A stretch of DNA of 64,000 nt from Apostichopus japonicus (Eukaryota > Echinodermata > Holothuroidea > Aspidochirotida > Stichopodidae): positions 1,467,501 to 1,531,500 of the forward strand of contig NC_092569.1 in NCBI RefSeq assembly GCF_037975245.1. The letters are read 5' to 3'. Every line of letters begins with the position of its first letter. Position 1 is the first letter of the stretch. The position numbers were made by a program, and so were the translations under genes. A model generated the notes under the pieces. It was given only the letters and a program-made list of their open reading frames with translations. It did not search any database and was not told where the DNA came from. Below are positions 36,116 through 51,100 of this stretch, piece by piece.

Positions 36116-39100
36116 CTGGAGAAAAAGAGACGGATGAAGTCCACAGTTAATTATGTCTTTGCGATGTCCGCTATAAGGACACCTAAACAAGCTTTCTCTC
36201 ATCAACAAAATACGCTTCTTGAGAGGCATGCAGGCTTTAATATTGTATCCCTTGATGGTTTTGAAAATTATTGAAAGAATGCCTGGCTCAAATTGTGTCA
36301 CGTTGACAACATTATGACTTGAAGGTTCTCTCAATGTGGTAAAAATCATGCAAATACTTATTGGAATAGTTGAAAGGTGTACTTTCATCTCACATATCAA
36401 AGGACAATCATTGACAGTGACGATATACTGTTTATTATGAGTTTTGGAACTTTCCATAATATCGGTGCGGTTGGTTTTAAATGCGACAGTAAAGTAACAA
36501 ATAGAATGGTACTAGCGTTCAAATATTGACACGAATAAATACTGTCAAAGAATTTCTTACAGCATGTTGTAACTTTAAAGTATCACACATGACCATTTCA
36601 GCATATCTAGCAACTTTTAAATGCCACTGGAGTGTTTTGTGTTTAATTAAAAAAATTACTTCGTTATCATAAAATGACGATTTGGGTATCAACTACTCTC
36701 ACCGTTGAGATTATTTCTGCACTGTCCTGCAAGATGGAACTTGTTAGTTCATAAATTCCTCACATTTATAAGAACTGCTTAGTTAGTATTGTTTTTAAAA
36801 ACGAAACTCACATCTTCCTGGGAATGTTCTCTGTATAAACCTTCCTCGCCCCCCTCGTATAGCAGTCTGGGGTCTGGGGGTGGGTCTGACGGTCTCCTGG
36901 CTGGAACTCTGAGGCTGTACTACCTGCTGGGTGGTGCTGGGTCCATCGCTCCATATGATTCGTTTGATTGATTTCTTAGTTTCTGTGCAAGACAAACACT
37001 TTAATTAACAAAAGCACTTAATTAACACTTACATTAACAAACATCAAAACAAACACTTTTATAGAGTACACTTTAATAAACATATATCAGGGTGAGTGGA
37101 CTGGGGAGGAGAAGAGAAGAGAAAATATATTGCTGGATAAAATATGGTATTAGTAAAAATCTGAGGAAAAGTTTTAAAATAAAAAAAGGAATTGATAAAG
37201 TACGACTCTGTTTCACAATTCTCTGAACACCAAGTCATTTCAAGATATCCAGTCTCTAGTTCAGAACATAATCAAGCAACCCCCCCTTTCTATCACCACT
37301 CCACATATTTCGGACAAATATATCAAGTAGAACCCACCTCCGTCCCCGCTTGAAGATGGCTGTGCGTTTCCCGAGGTTGGCTGAGTGCCGGACGTTTCTG
37401 GGCGATTGCCGGCAGCGTTGGTAGCCGTCTCCATGGAGATATCCTCGCTACCACTGACCGTTGACCTATCTTCATCCTCCTTGGATCTCCCGCTGGACGT
37501 CAGAGCGGACAGCTGGGCTTGAGAAACCTGCTCACTACTGGTAGGGGGTGATGGTGAGGCACTGGATCTGTTGTACAGGGAAGGGAATTAGATAAGTTTT
37601 GAGAAAATTATGAACATGTGGAGTTTTAGTGTGGAAGATAATGGGCTTTTCCGTGGGTCATTGGTAAAAAACATGAAATAAACATCGTAAGAAGGCCAGA
37701 ACCTACAGTAGTAGAACAATATGATATCATTAGTCTTGAGGAGAAAATTTCTCTTGAAATCACTTTCCCTGCCGCTTTCTGGGTTGTATCGAACCAAACT
37801 AGACCTTTGACCCCTGGTAACATGGCATGAAAGTTACTGTGCCTTCTAATTGGTGCCCCCAGCTCATCCAATCGGGATTGCCAATAACTTAAAGGATGGA
37901 TAGCTCAGTCGATAAGAGCAAAGGGCTTGTAGTAACCCCCCAGGTGACTGGTTAAAATCCTGTTCTATCAAAAACTATATTTCTTTGCTTTTTTTTTCAA
38001 ATTTGTGTACGATTTACCAGTCGCTTTTTATTCATTGACTTAAGGTTTGAAGAGGTTTAAATTTCACCTTTGTTGACTGATTCCTGCCTCATCGGTCCCC
38101 CTGGATGACGGTCGAACAGCGCTGCTGGTCTGGACACCATCGGCGCCAGACGGTGTCACTGTGGACTCTGGTCTGGGGATTGCCTCTGCAAGACTTGGAG
38201 AAGCCTCAGCAACGCTCACTTCAAAAATAAGATGAATGTTGACGTTTTATTTATCATGACGAAAATAACGTTTACATTAAGTCATCAGTTTTTACAAAAA
38301 GAAGCCAGAAATGTACCCAAGTGATTCTTTCGACACCTCCCCCTTGCCCCCCACCCATGCAAACTTTCTCTTGCTTATTCTGGATGGAGGGGTGTGATAG
38401 GTGTTGTTACCTGGTGCCAGGGTCTGTATGGGTGTGGTGGGTACACTCCGACTGCTGCCTGCTTCGTCGTCTCCTCCCGGTAGATAAATTAAGGTATCAT
38501 CAACGCCAAGATCTGCAGAGGCAACGAAAATACATGAGAGCATGAATCAGCGGATGAGACTCCATCTCACTACTCAGAAAGAGACGTTACCCTCGGTCAG
38601 GTTACAAACCATGATATTCCTGAATAGGATCAGATATTCCTGAATAGGATCAGATATTCCTGAATAGGATCTGATATTCAGTAATAGGATCAGATATTAA
38701 TTTTCTGGAAGAATGCTTCCTCCGCGAATCCTAAAGGAGGCCGTTGGAAATTAAAACTTTTTGCATTTCATTTTACGCAAATCCAAGTTACAATTCTTCT
38801 ATCAAGACAACCTTTTTCCATAGAAATGAACATTAAAGTTGGTAGCTCCTAAATGTGACACAAACCCAGCCATCATTTTTGGCTTATGTGACTCTGTAGA
38901 AGATCCTGCTAGAATCGAAAAGACAGGACCTCTAAACTTGACATAATTACCTACACAGGATTTTTGCAGTTTTGCTAACAGAATTTTCTCTTTTATTTGT
39001 TATTTGTGATGAATGAAAAGTTTTGCTTCATTTGGGAGATAAATTAGTTTGGGAGCCGTCACTTTGTAAATCTGTGATGTCATAGAATCACTAGGATCTG

Positions 39101-42100
39101 GGAACCTTTCAGTTCTCTTTGTTTTGCTGGTCATATTTGCAGAAAATAAACATTCAAGAACAGAAAACATGAAAATCTTGCAGGTTCCATGATGTCATAT
39201 TTAGACTTGATCAAGCCTTGGGCCTTGTGTGTGAAAGAACATTAAAACCTGTGATATCTCCCAAATGGAGTAAGATTTTTCCTTAGCTGTTTGGGAAAGT
39301 TGTTCATGAAAGCTATCTCAATCACAGAGACCATTAATAATGGTAGGGGTTTGTGTCTCATATGGCCTTTCATTTTCTATTCAAAGTATTTAGTTTGTCC
39401 AGACAGCTTTTGATATAACTATTAAAAGCAAAACATGCAAAACTAGACAATTAGAAATTCTCAAAATTTATTTATATACTTGCTGCATTATGTGAAAGGA
39501 AAAATTTACTATTTAAGGCTTATAAACTTTATACTTGTGGGACTCCAGTCTCCAATAGTGGGAAAAGTTTTTAAAAAATTTAAGGGAAAAAAAAGCTGCT
39601 TTTACAAAGCAACCTATTTGATAAAGAAATCAAATCTATATATGTTAATCCACTTCAATATTCCAGAAACATGTCAATTATCCTAAAATTTTCACAGTTT
39701 TTATCCCAAATGTCAGAGGGAAGGAAGAGGGAGTGAACATTTGTTGCATTTTTCTTGATAGTTATTCTGATTTTTAACACACCACATGAAGCCACTTTTG
39801 TTACACTTGTTTGTAATACCAAAGCAAAAAGCATACCTCCTTGTGAAGCTAGTTGTGCTAGGCCTGGTGCCCGATGAGTATCCGTGCCCTCGTGGGTACT
39901 AAACTGGAACCGCTGGTGTCCCGGTTGTACCAGTGGGGAACTAGTGAAGAAACACAAATAATGAAAAACCATCAACTTTACAAATAAATATCATCTCAGT
40001 GCACCTGAGCTGTGAGGGTCCCTCAGAACCTCATCAAACCTCCTCAACTTCTTTCGATGACATCGTCAAAAAAAAAAAAATTGAAGATCTCGATTCTCTC
40101 TATAATATCAAAAAAACACATGGTAACCTTTGTGAAGCCATCAAAAACATCACAAAAACCCTACACATGACATCAACAAGTACTTGATGGACTGATAGTT
40201 AGTTGAGCTATGCAACCATCACATTATTGCTCCATCTATTCATGATTTCAACAAATCGGTTAACTATCTTGGTGAAGACATCACCACACAGCAATATCTC
40301 TATGGATTTCATAGAATCACTGATTTAAATACCTCGGTCAAGTCATGTCACAATAATATTCTCCACCTCATTTTTCTCAACATATCATTTAACACTTACT
40401 TGATAGCCTCAGCAAAGCCATCATTGCGGTGAGGTACAAAGAGGGTTGGTGTGCTAGGCACCTGACAATCATGTCCTGTGAAGTCATCACTACCTCACAC
40501 TACCTCTCTCCACCTCATTATTCTCAATATATCATTTAACACTTACTTGATAGCCTCAGCAAAGCCATCATTGTGGTGAGGTACAAAGAGGGTTGGTGTG
40601 CTAGTAACATGACAATCATGTCCTAGGAAGTCATCACTACCTCACACTACCTCTCTCCACCTCATTATTCTCAATATATCATTTATCACTTACTTGATAG
40701 CCTCAGCAAAGCCATCATTGTGGTGAGGTACAAAGAGGGTTGGTGTGCTAGTAACGTGACAATCATGTCCTAGGAAGTCATCACTACCTCACACTACCTC
40801 TCTCCACCTCATTATTCTCAATATATCATTTAACACTTACTTGATAGCCTCAGCAAAGCCATCATTGCGGTGAGGTACAAAGAGGGTTGGTGTGCTAGGC
40901 ACCTGACAATCATGTCCTAGGAAGTCATCACTACCTCACACTACCTCTCTCCACCTCATTATTCTCAATATATCATTTAACACTTACTTGATAGCCTCAG
41001 AAAAGCCATCATTGAGGTGAGGTACAAAGAGGGTTGGTGTGCTAGTAACCTGACAATCATGTCCTGTGAAGTCATCACTATCTCACACTACCTCTCTCCA
41101 CCTCATTATTCTCAATATATCATTTAAAACTTACTTGATAGCCTCAGCAAAGCCATCATTGTGGTGAGGTACAAAGAGGGTTGGTGTGATAGGTACCTGA
41201 CAATCATGTCCTGTGAAGTCATCACTATTTCACACTACCTCTCTCCACCTCATTATTCTCAATATATCATTTAACACTTACTTGATAGCCTCAGCAAAGC
41301 CATCATTGTGGTGAGGTACAAAGAGGGTTGGTGTGCTATGCACCTGACAATCATGTCCTGTGAAGTCATCACTATCTCACACTACCTCTCTCCACCTCAT
41401 TATTCTCAATATATCATTTATCACTTACTTGATAGCCTCAGCAAAGCCATCATTGCAGTGAGGTACAAAGAGGGTTGGTGTGCTAGTAACCTGACAATCA
41501 TGTCCTGTGAAGTCATCACTACCTCACACTACCTCTCTCCACCTCATTATTCTCAATATATCATTTAACACTTACTTGATAGCCTCAGAAAAGCCATCAT
41601 TGAGGTGAGGTACAAAGAGGGTTGGTGTGCTAGTAACCTGACAATCATGTCCTGTGAGTCATCACTATCTCACACTACCTCTCTCCACCTCATTATTCTC
41701 AATATATCATTTAAAACTTACTTGATAGCCTCAGCAAAGCCATCATTGTGGTGAGGTACAAAGAGGGTTGGTGTGATAGGTACCTGACAATCATGTCCTG
41801 TGAAGTCATCACTATTTCACACTACCTCTCTCCACCTCATTATTCTCAATATATCATTTAACACTTACTTGATAGCCTCAGCAAAGCCATCATTGTGGTG
41901 AGGTACAAAGAGGGTTGGTGTGCTATGCACCTGACAATCATGTCCTGTGAAGTCATCACTATCTCACACTACCTCTCTCCACCTCATTATTCTCAATATA
42001 TCATTTATCACTTACTTGATAGCCTCAGCAAAGCCATCATTGCAGTGAGGTACAAAGAGGGTTGGTGTGCTAGTAACCTGACAATCATGTCCTGTGAAGT

Positions 42101-45100
42101 CATCACTACCTCACACTACCTCTCTCCACCTCATTATTCTCAACATATATCATTTAACACTTACTTGATAGCCTCAGCAAAGCCATCATTGCGGTGAGGT
42201 ACAAAGAGTGTTGGTGTGCTAGGCACCTGACAATCATCTCCAGTGTCCTCAAATGCAGCCTGAAAAAAAACAAGCGCAAATGAACCAATGTAGACTGTTA
42301 TTTTTCATATAAAAATCCAACAAGTAACAAAATATTTTCTTGTATAGGAAGATATCAAAACTGACTGGGCTATGATAAACATTGCTAAAAATTCCTTTGC
42401 TCTTAAAAAATTGACAATTTTTCTTTTTTTCCGAAAAAGTCCATTAATGATAACCAACTTCAATGGTTAAAGAAAATAATAGTTTAGACTTTAGAGCTTA
42501 AAAATGGCTTTAAGCTCTTAGTTTAATATACTTAGTAGGCTAGGCTTGGAATATCTGCTATGAAAGTGTGTTAGGTCAATAAGAGCTAGATGCTGACAAT
42601 TATATGCAATATACTATTGACTAATAGTCTGTTGACAATGTTCTTTCATGGCAACCAAAGGTCTGCTGTAGTATTGTAAATTGAACCAGTCACAGGTTTA
42701 TGCAACAAGTCAAAATTACCTCCAACAAAGTAAAACATCTATTTTCAAACAAATGCTATTTACTTGTGAACATCTCATTTTATTAAGAATTTGAAAAACA
42801 AACCAAAAAAGAAAAACACATAAAAGAAGAAGAAAAAGACAAGAAGAAATATCTTACAAATGAGAATGCAGGAAGTTGTCTGCCTGTTGATGGAAGTCTC
42901 TCTCTTGGCCGTGGCACTCCAGATATCTAGGAAAACAGAAAAATTGAACTGTGGCTAAATGTTTAAAAGGCATGAAACATGAAAACCATGATTACCTTAG
43001 GGTTCTTTTAAATTCGTGGGAAGAGTGACTTGACAATTATTCTTTTTCGGGGCATAATTATTTACGTTGCCGAGATTTCAATCTAGACACCTAAGCAGGA
43101 CTCAAGGATAACCACATATCTTGACCATATGAAAGGTTTTGTTTTATATTTAGAGTTCAAAATATATAATTATTTACCTTTGCTCAAAATTATCAACGAG
43201 GATTTGAATTTGGGTACTTTGTTTGACCGTTACAACCGTGAAAATCCATCATCAGATTTGAATTTGAATATTTCTTCTGATTCTTCTTAAATGTTTGAAT
43301 TATGATACATTAAGTTTTGACATAACTTCATAGAAAAGCTCTCACATGTCTAATATTACTTTTATAAGAAAGGGCCTTCATCAAAAGAGTCAGAGGTCAA
43401 ATAAACATTCTTCTTTTAACTGTGGAGAATATGTTTGTATAGCCACCTTGATCTAACCAATGTAAATGCCTACAGATGTGTTTCCAGATGTTAATGATAC
43501 TGTGTGTAACATTATATTTGTAATATCACCAAGTTGGGACAATCTTTTCTATACTGTACTGTCATGCCCCACTTCAGAGCAATCGTATTGTCAGTACAAG
43601 CAGTATGAATATCAAGTTTCTATCAGATCAAGGTTAGGAACTGTTTGTACTGTCAATACCAGTGCTTTGAGAGCATGATATTGGAGTACAGTTTAAAGAG
43701 GTATTAGCATTAGGAAATTGTCCCAACTGTCTGTTTATATGAATGACATCATTCATATTCATAAATTATGTCGACGGAATAAATGTCACATTGGTGCTAC
43801 TGTTTGTTCAAACGCCCCTCAAATACTTCATGACAATCTCCTTCTAACAGTGACTCACTTTTCTAAGTCTCATGTACTGACGGTCAATCATGACTAGATA
43901 TATGGAACAAACTAAAGCACTGGGTAATTCCTTACCACTACAGGCTGTGGGGCCGAGTGGGCCACGACTTCAACCTGAGAGCCACTGTGCTCTGGTGGCT
44001 CAACTACTAACTGGGGAGGTGGGCCCTGTCCTCTAGAAGAAGACTGAGGCACTCCTTCTTGGTCCTGTCGGTCCAACAGCCTGGGAGAGTCAGAGCCGGT
44101 CTGGGAGGCTTCTCCATGTTCTTCTTCATCTTCGTCTAAAGTTACAAAGAGAGAAAAACAATCAAAAGGAAAACTTTGAGCAAATTGAGGTGACCGAGCC
44201 AGAATGCTTTGAATTATTTTAAGTTATTTTACGAAAAAAGACTTAAGAGTCACCGGAGATACGCGAACAGAAGAAAATCAGGCTTGTGACAAGTCTGAAC
44301 CGATTCAGGGTAATAACTACAAGTAACTCCATTTCAACGGCACGTAATTCGCCTAGTTCTCCGAACACTCATCAAAAAAGAGGAGGCTTTTGATAAGCCA
44401 GTGTTCCTCCACGGTCATCACATGTGAAATGAAACTGGGGGGAAGTGGGTGAGGGAAGGGAAGGGAGAGGAAGGGGTTGTTCTGTTCTTGTTTCCTTTTT
44501 TTGGTTCTCTTTTCTTATTGTAAAGTTCTGTACTTTTTTAGGGAGTGTCACTACCCGACAAGCCCTATAGGGTTTTTAAGTACACTTCCTTTCACAAGTT
44601 CTGTTTCTTATCTCCTTCTATGTCATATGTCATACTTATGTTGTGATAGAACAAAAATAAATGAAATGTTTAGCGTTTCAAGGAGCTTCTCCTGGCGTCC
44701 TAATCCTTGGGATTTCACTAAATTTGAAAATCAAACAAGATCACAGATGTCTGCGATGACCCACCGATAATTTCAACAACCTCTCTCCCAGTACCTTCCA
44801 TCTCGTCTGCTGAAGTGACCGAATCCTCCTCAATCATATCTTCAGCGAGGTCAGCTCCAGTCCCAGTCTCCTCGTCATCCTCCTGGAAGACATAAAATGA
44901 TTGTGTCGTCTCAAACTCAAAGTATATCGGAATACCTAACTCCTGTCATACATGTGGAATAACACACCAGGTATCACTTGAGTGAGAGACACGTGTGATT
45001 CTAGAAGGAATTCAACAAGGGACTGATCAACTATCTAAACAAAAATTATCAAAATGTGCAATACATGCTACACGATTATAAAGATGAAATAGCAGATTTG

Positions 45101-48100
45101 GTTTAACAGAACTGATATTAAATATTTGCAATATTTGATGCAAAAGAAACTCCATCAACCTTAACATTACACCTTAACATTACACCTTAACATTACACTG
45201 CACATTACACATTACATTACACTGCAAATTACATTACACTGCACATTACACTGCACATTACACTGTACATTACATTACACTGCACATTACATTACACTGC
45301 ACATTACACTGCAAATTACATTGAACATTACATTTCACTGCACACTACACTGCACATTACATTACACTGCACATTACACATTACATTACACTGCAAATGA
45401 CATTACACTGCACACTACACTGCACATTACATTACACTGCACATTACACTGCACATTACACTGCAAATTACATTACACTGCACATTACACTGCACTGCAC
45501 ATTACATTGCACATTACACTGCACATTACATTACACTGCACATTACACTGCACTGCAAATTACACTGTACATTACATTTCACTGCACATTACACTGCACA
45601 TTACATTACACTGCACATTTCATTGCACATTACATTACACTGCACATTACATACACTGCACATAACATTACACTTTACATTACACTATAAATTACACTGA
45701 ACATTACATTACACTGTACATTACACTGCACATTACATTACACTGCACATTACATTACACTGCACATTACATTACACTGCACATTTCATTGCACATTACA
45801 TTACACTGCACATTACATTGCACATTACATTACACTGCACATTACATTACACTGCACATTAAATTACACTACACTGCAAATTACACTGAACATTACATTA
45901 CACATTACACTGCACATTACATTACACTGCACATTACACTGCACATTACATTACACTGCACATTACACTGCACATTACACTGCACATTATATTACACTGC
46001 ACATTACATTACACTGCACATTACATTACACTGCCCATTACATACACTGCACATAACATTACACTTTACATTACACTGCACATTACAGTACACTGCAAAT
46101 TACACTGCACATTACACTGCACTTTACATTACACTGCACATTACACTGCACTGCAAATTACACTGCACATTACATTACACTGCACATTATACTGCACATT
46201 ACATTGCACTGCACATTACATTGCACTGCACTTTACATTACACTGCACATTACATTACACTGCACATTACATTACACTGCACATTACATTACAATGCAAA
46301 TTCCCCTGCAAATTCCCCTGCACATTACACTGCACATTACACTGCACATTACATTACACTGCAACATTCAAAGCCATAAATTATTCCCCTGACCAGGGCT
46401 ATATAACTTTTAAGAAATGAAACAAGACCATTTCCTATTTTAAGAATGAAAATACATACACTATAATCTGTTCCCTCTTCGCCCACGTAGTTCCCATCAT
46501 CAAACTGACCAACCAGCTCCCCCTCATCATCTTCGTCATCGTAGTCCGAGACTTCCTTGTCAACGTCGCTCTCAACCTCTCCTGGCATCTTCTGTCCGAC
46601 GCCCTTTGGAAATGATAAACAAAGGCAAGTATGAATAGAGGTTTGTTTTGTAAATTTATTCATTGTGCTTTTACATACATAAACACAGATCGATTGGTGA
46701 TGTGGATTTCTTCCTGTACATCGTTAACCTTTCCAGTAAAATATGACGGAAACTTTTTCCTCTTATGCTTTTATATAATGTAACTTTGGCAATTTGGTGC
46801 ATTTATTATTATATTTTAAGTTCTCAATATTAACTATTCTTTAGCTGAGTGTTCAAGTGAACAATGCATTCTTTACATTCTTTTACGCTATTTAAAAACA
46901 TTCTATTCTTTGGGGAAGAGTGTAGCAACTTATTGAACGTTTTTCTACGCTTTTTCATAAAATTCTATCATAAATACATCAACAACCCAAAGCAGAAATG
47001 TCCTTCACAACAAAACGAACGAGCGAATGCGAACAATTTCAAATCGTTACATATCTGCTTTGACATTAACGCAACCAGTTTCTGCTGAAGTGTTATTTGA
47101 AGCTTCTTTCTTTTTTTAATGGGGATGGGGTCGGGTCAGGTCAGAGGTCAGAGCAAGAAGTTGCAATGCAGATGCAACTACCTGCTGTAAAATGCTCAAT
47201 CCTTCACATTTCTAAAAGGAAATTGTTGCTACTAGCATCTGTTTTTATTTGTCTTTGCAAGGCAGAGGAGGTAGAGGGTGGGGGTTGGTACAGAGAAGTG
47301 AAACAGTAAGATGCAATCAGTCTTTTTAGCCACATTTCTCTTTACCTCTCCATCACTGTCCTCAACCAGTATCACATCTTCATCGTTTCCGTCTTGAGAT
47401 GACGGTGTCGGTTCCTCATCTTCCATCCGTTCGTCCAAATGCTCTGGAGGACCGGTGGATTGTGGCTCTTCAATCAAAAAAATAACATATGAAGATAACA
47501 ACGAAAAAATAAATGATGAAAGATTTCTTTAAGAGCTGCTTAATAGGAAATCTCATAACCTCTCCAAATTTAAGTTTTATTATCAAAAACAAAAACAGAA
47601 AAAGTTCACTCTGATTTGTTCCACCAACTATTAAATGGTTGGATGGCTCAGTTAATGGAGGGTATTAAACAGTATGTCCAGGACAAGTACTCTTGTTATC
47701 ATGAACATCCCAGAAGCAATGGTTTATGACGTGTCTGGAATTTGAGGTATTTTCAACAAAACAGAGGAATAAGCTTGATTTGGCCAACCGTCTGCAAATC
47801 TATGGTAGCCACACATTGGTAGAGTACAGGATTTGCATCCCTCTGGTCCCTGTTTTAATATCAAATTTTTATCCAATAGATTCTTCTTTCCTTTCCTATT
47901 ATCCCCCCCCTCACCCCCGCCCCATTCCCTTTTCTTTACTGGCTTTAATCGGAAAGTGACAGTATATTTTAACAAGCCATAAAATGAGCCATTTTATGTT
48001 CGTATCAATCATGTTTTATTTGCAATGTAGACTTAACCTTCTCCAGAAATTGTTTCAATCTTCCAATCCCATACCCTCCCCCCAGTTCTCTGAAAGTCCT

Positions 48101-51100
48101 TTTCTGCTTTTTACTTTTCACCCTTTTTCAAGACAAAAGTGTAATGTAGGATGTTGGACTAAACTTACCTGTGGATCTGTCCCCTTGTTTATGATGATCA
48201 TCTGAGCTGGACTGAGACGCCTGTGGAGTGTCGGCTTGGTTGCTGGGGGCGACGGGCTCCACCTGTTCTCCTTGTACGGTACCGATCACCCTCTCTACCT
48301 GTTCTGGCGCTACGCTGCCCATTACCACTTCCACTTGTTCCGGTTGGATGCTGGGGGTGGCATGGTCTCTGTCCGAGCGCTCGGGCAGGACCTCTGCCAC
48401 GGAGGCTCTTTCTGCCTCTCTCATGACGTGAGGGATGTGAGGTTCCTCCTGGGCCTGTACCCTTGCTATCTGCTATATGAGAGATAGACACACAATAAGT
48501 AGATATATTCACAATGGAACACATTAACCCAATGATAAGAGAGATTTGTTCACATGGGAAGAAATCAACCCACTATTAATAGATATATTCACAATGGAAC
48601 ACATTAACCCAATGATAAGAGATCTGTACACAAGGAATGGAACCCACTATTAATAGATATATTCACAATGGAACACATTAACCCAATGATAAGAGATCTG
48701 TACACAAGGAATGGAACCCACTATTAATAGTATATTCACAACAGATTTTTTAACCTAAAGACGAGAGATCTGTTCACCAGGGATGAAATCAACACACTAT
48801 TAATAGATATATTCACAATGGAACACATTAACCCAATGATAAGAGATCTGTTCACATGGGAAGAAACCAACCCACTATGAGCTCTACCCACATGAGAAGA
48901 AATGAAGCCCACTACTTCGGAAATATATTCAGACTGGAAGAATCCCTACGGCTGGAGGTTTATTTACTTCATCAGAAAATGACTAATCTGACACGGATTT
49001 CATAAGCCTCTGTGTTTTAATAATTGCAAGACATTTATGAGGCGGACTTACTGGTTGTGGAGTCACCCTTTGACGTTTCTCTGTTGGGGGCAGTATGTCC
49101 CTCTCTATGCTTGAACTCTGGTCACTGCAAGAACAGGAAAAGAAACGGGACTTACTTGTGGAATTAAAATGAACTAAGAGACACCTATGATATGACTGAG
49201 TTTTATCTCAAGACATCAATAAAAAAAAAAAAATTATTTTATCAAATTTGTGGATCATTTTGTTGCAATATCAAGTATCACACCATGTACAGGGAAGTTA
49301 AACAGAATATTATTTTATAATTTTTCTTTCTTTAATGCCTTATTGTAACAATAGGTTCAAAGACTTTAAGAAGATATCTTGTTTATAATATAATTATAAA
49401 ACAATTATCTTAAGCTAGAAGGCATTACACACACTTTCAGAGCTGCAATACCTAAGCATATTCTCATTTAAATATAAGAATCCAGGCAGATGTTTTTATA
49501 TGAAAATATGGTATTCCCAAATGCCAGCTTATTGCACCCTTCTCAATGACCAGCTTGAAGTGAGTATTACATGTTCACAACTTCTGTATTGAATTTAATA
49601 CACTAAACATGCAATTTATATAAAAATCGCACCTTAATGTGAATTTGTACTTAATGTAAAACTGTACTTAATGTAAAATTGTACTGAATGTAAAATTTTA
49701 CTGAATGTAAAATTTTACTGAATGTGAAATTGTACTTAATGTGAAACTAAACTTAATATGAAACTGTACTTAATGTAAAATTACACTGAATGTAAAATTG
49801 TACTGAATGTAAAATTGTACTGAATGTGAAATTGTACTTAATGTAAAACTGAACTTAATGTAAAACTGTACATTATGTGAAACTTAACCTAATGTAAAGA
49901 TGAACTTAATGTGATTCTGTACTTAATATAAAACTAAAGTTACTGTGAATAACTCAGCCCTCTCTACACAGGCAGCATTCCCTACATTGGAAGTACAATA
50001 TATGCAAAGCTGCTGACAATGAACAAACAATATCAACTCCTTACCTCTCAGTCGGCTCATCTCTCTGTCTCTTGCCGCTGGTGGGGATGTTGGGAGGGGG
50101 GCCAGCAGAGGAACTGGAGGGGGGTTCAGATGAGGTGGATGGACCTTTATGAAGTAAATAGAGAGAAATATTTAATGTTTAAAAGATTTAACCTGTTCTT
50201 TGATCTATAAATATGACCATGGAGATGACTTTGATCCCCCTACCCGTCCAAAAGCATGAAACAAACTAAACGAAAATTGCCAGGGGCCTGTTAAATAGCT
50301 AGACATAGCACTAAATGATGATGAGCAATGTGTCCATACCCATCAGATATGGTAGTATACATCCCCCCTTCCCCCTACCCTCCGCTTCCCCCTCCTAATT
50401 CTTGTTCTGTATTCAATGTTACAGTTTGACATTATCCAAGTCCCAGTATTACTTTAGGAAAATAAACTAATAATAATTACTAATTTACTGGAACTATCCA
50501 TCAAAGGAAAGTTATGCAACCTATATTACCAACTATCATTGTGTCTATGTTATTGATTTAAAATTTATTTTCCTGACAGAATATCCTTCTGTATTCCAAA
50601 CAAGCTCCCAACTCACCCCTCCCAACCATCCCCCTCCCTGTACCACCCTCCCCCTCCCACACTTTCTCTTGTTTTTGGATTTCTAAAAATGCCCAAAAAA
50701 GTGATTTACTTTCATTAAGTAACTTGTTTCCCTTCATAATATCTCCTAATCTGATTTGTGTTACTCTTGATTCTCTTAACATGGATACCTACCACTAAGA
50801 GGAGTATCATCTATATAAGGTTCTGGCTCCTGCTGAGATATTGGTTCAGTCCGGGCTATCAGTGGAGTCTGTTGAGTTGGTGTTACTGCTTGGATAGGTG
50901 TGGCAGATACAATTGGCATTGTAGGGGGATCACTTGTTTGAACTTCGGAAGAAGGGAAATATGACATAAATTCAGAAAGGGTTAAAAATCAATTTAGGTT
51001 ATGAAGGGTTGTAGTCAAAAGCAGCTCTTTGAGTTTTTCTTGAATCAACAAACCAAGTCATCGCAAAATTACAAGAATCAGAACGATCACGCTAAGAAGG

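Noticed and set aside
36017-36457. A 146-codon minus-strand frame beginning with ATG
   Set aside because: It overlaps the TPR terminal exon, whose RG-rich frame continues exon w30 in phase after a strong acceptor; the long frame has no recognisable domain.
40380-42164. Regularly spaced repeats resembling a CRISPR array
   Set aside because: The whole 147-bp unit is repeated, with no unique spacers, and the unit is a piece of a eukaryotic exon and intron.
41308-42197. Plus-strand frames of 86-100 codons with internal repeats
   Set aside because: They lie antisense to the TPR exon-fragment array and exist only because the unit length leaves few stops.
45321-46392. Long plus-strand frames rich in His, Leu, Thr, Tyr and Cys
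   Set aside because: They are translations of the 12-bp minisatellite.
48198-48524. Overlapping frames on both strands over TPR exon w19
   Set aside because: They are other-frame readings of a GC-richer coding exon.
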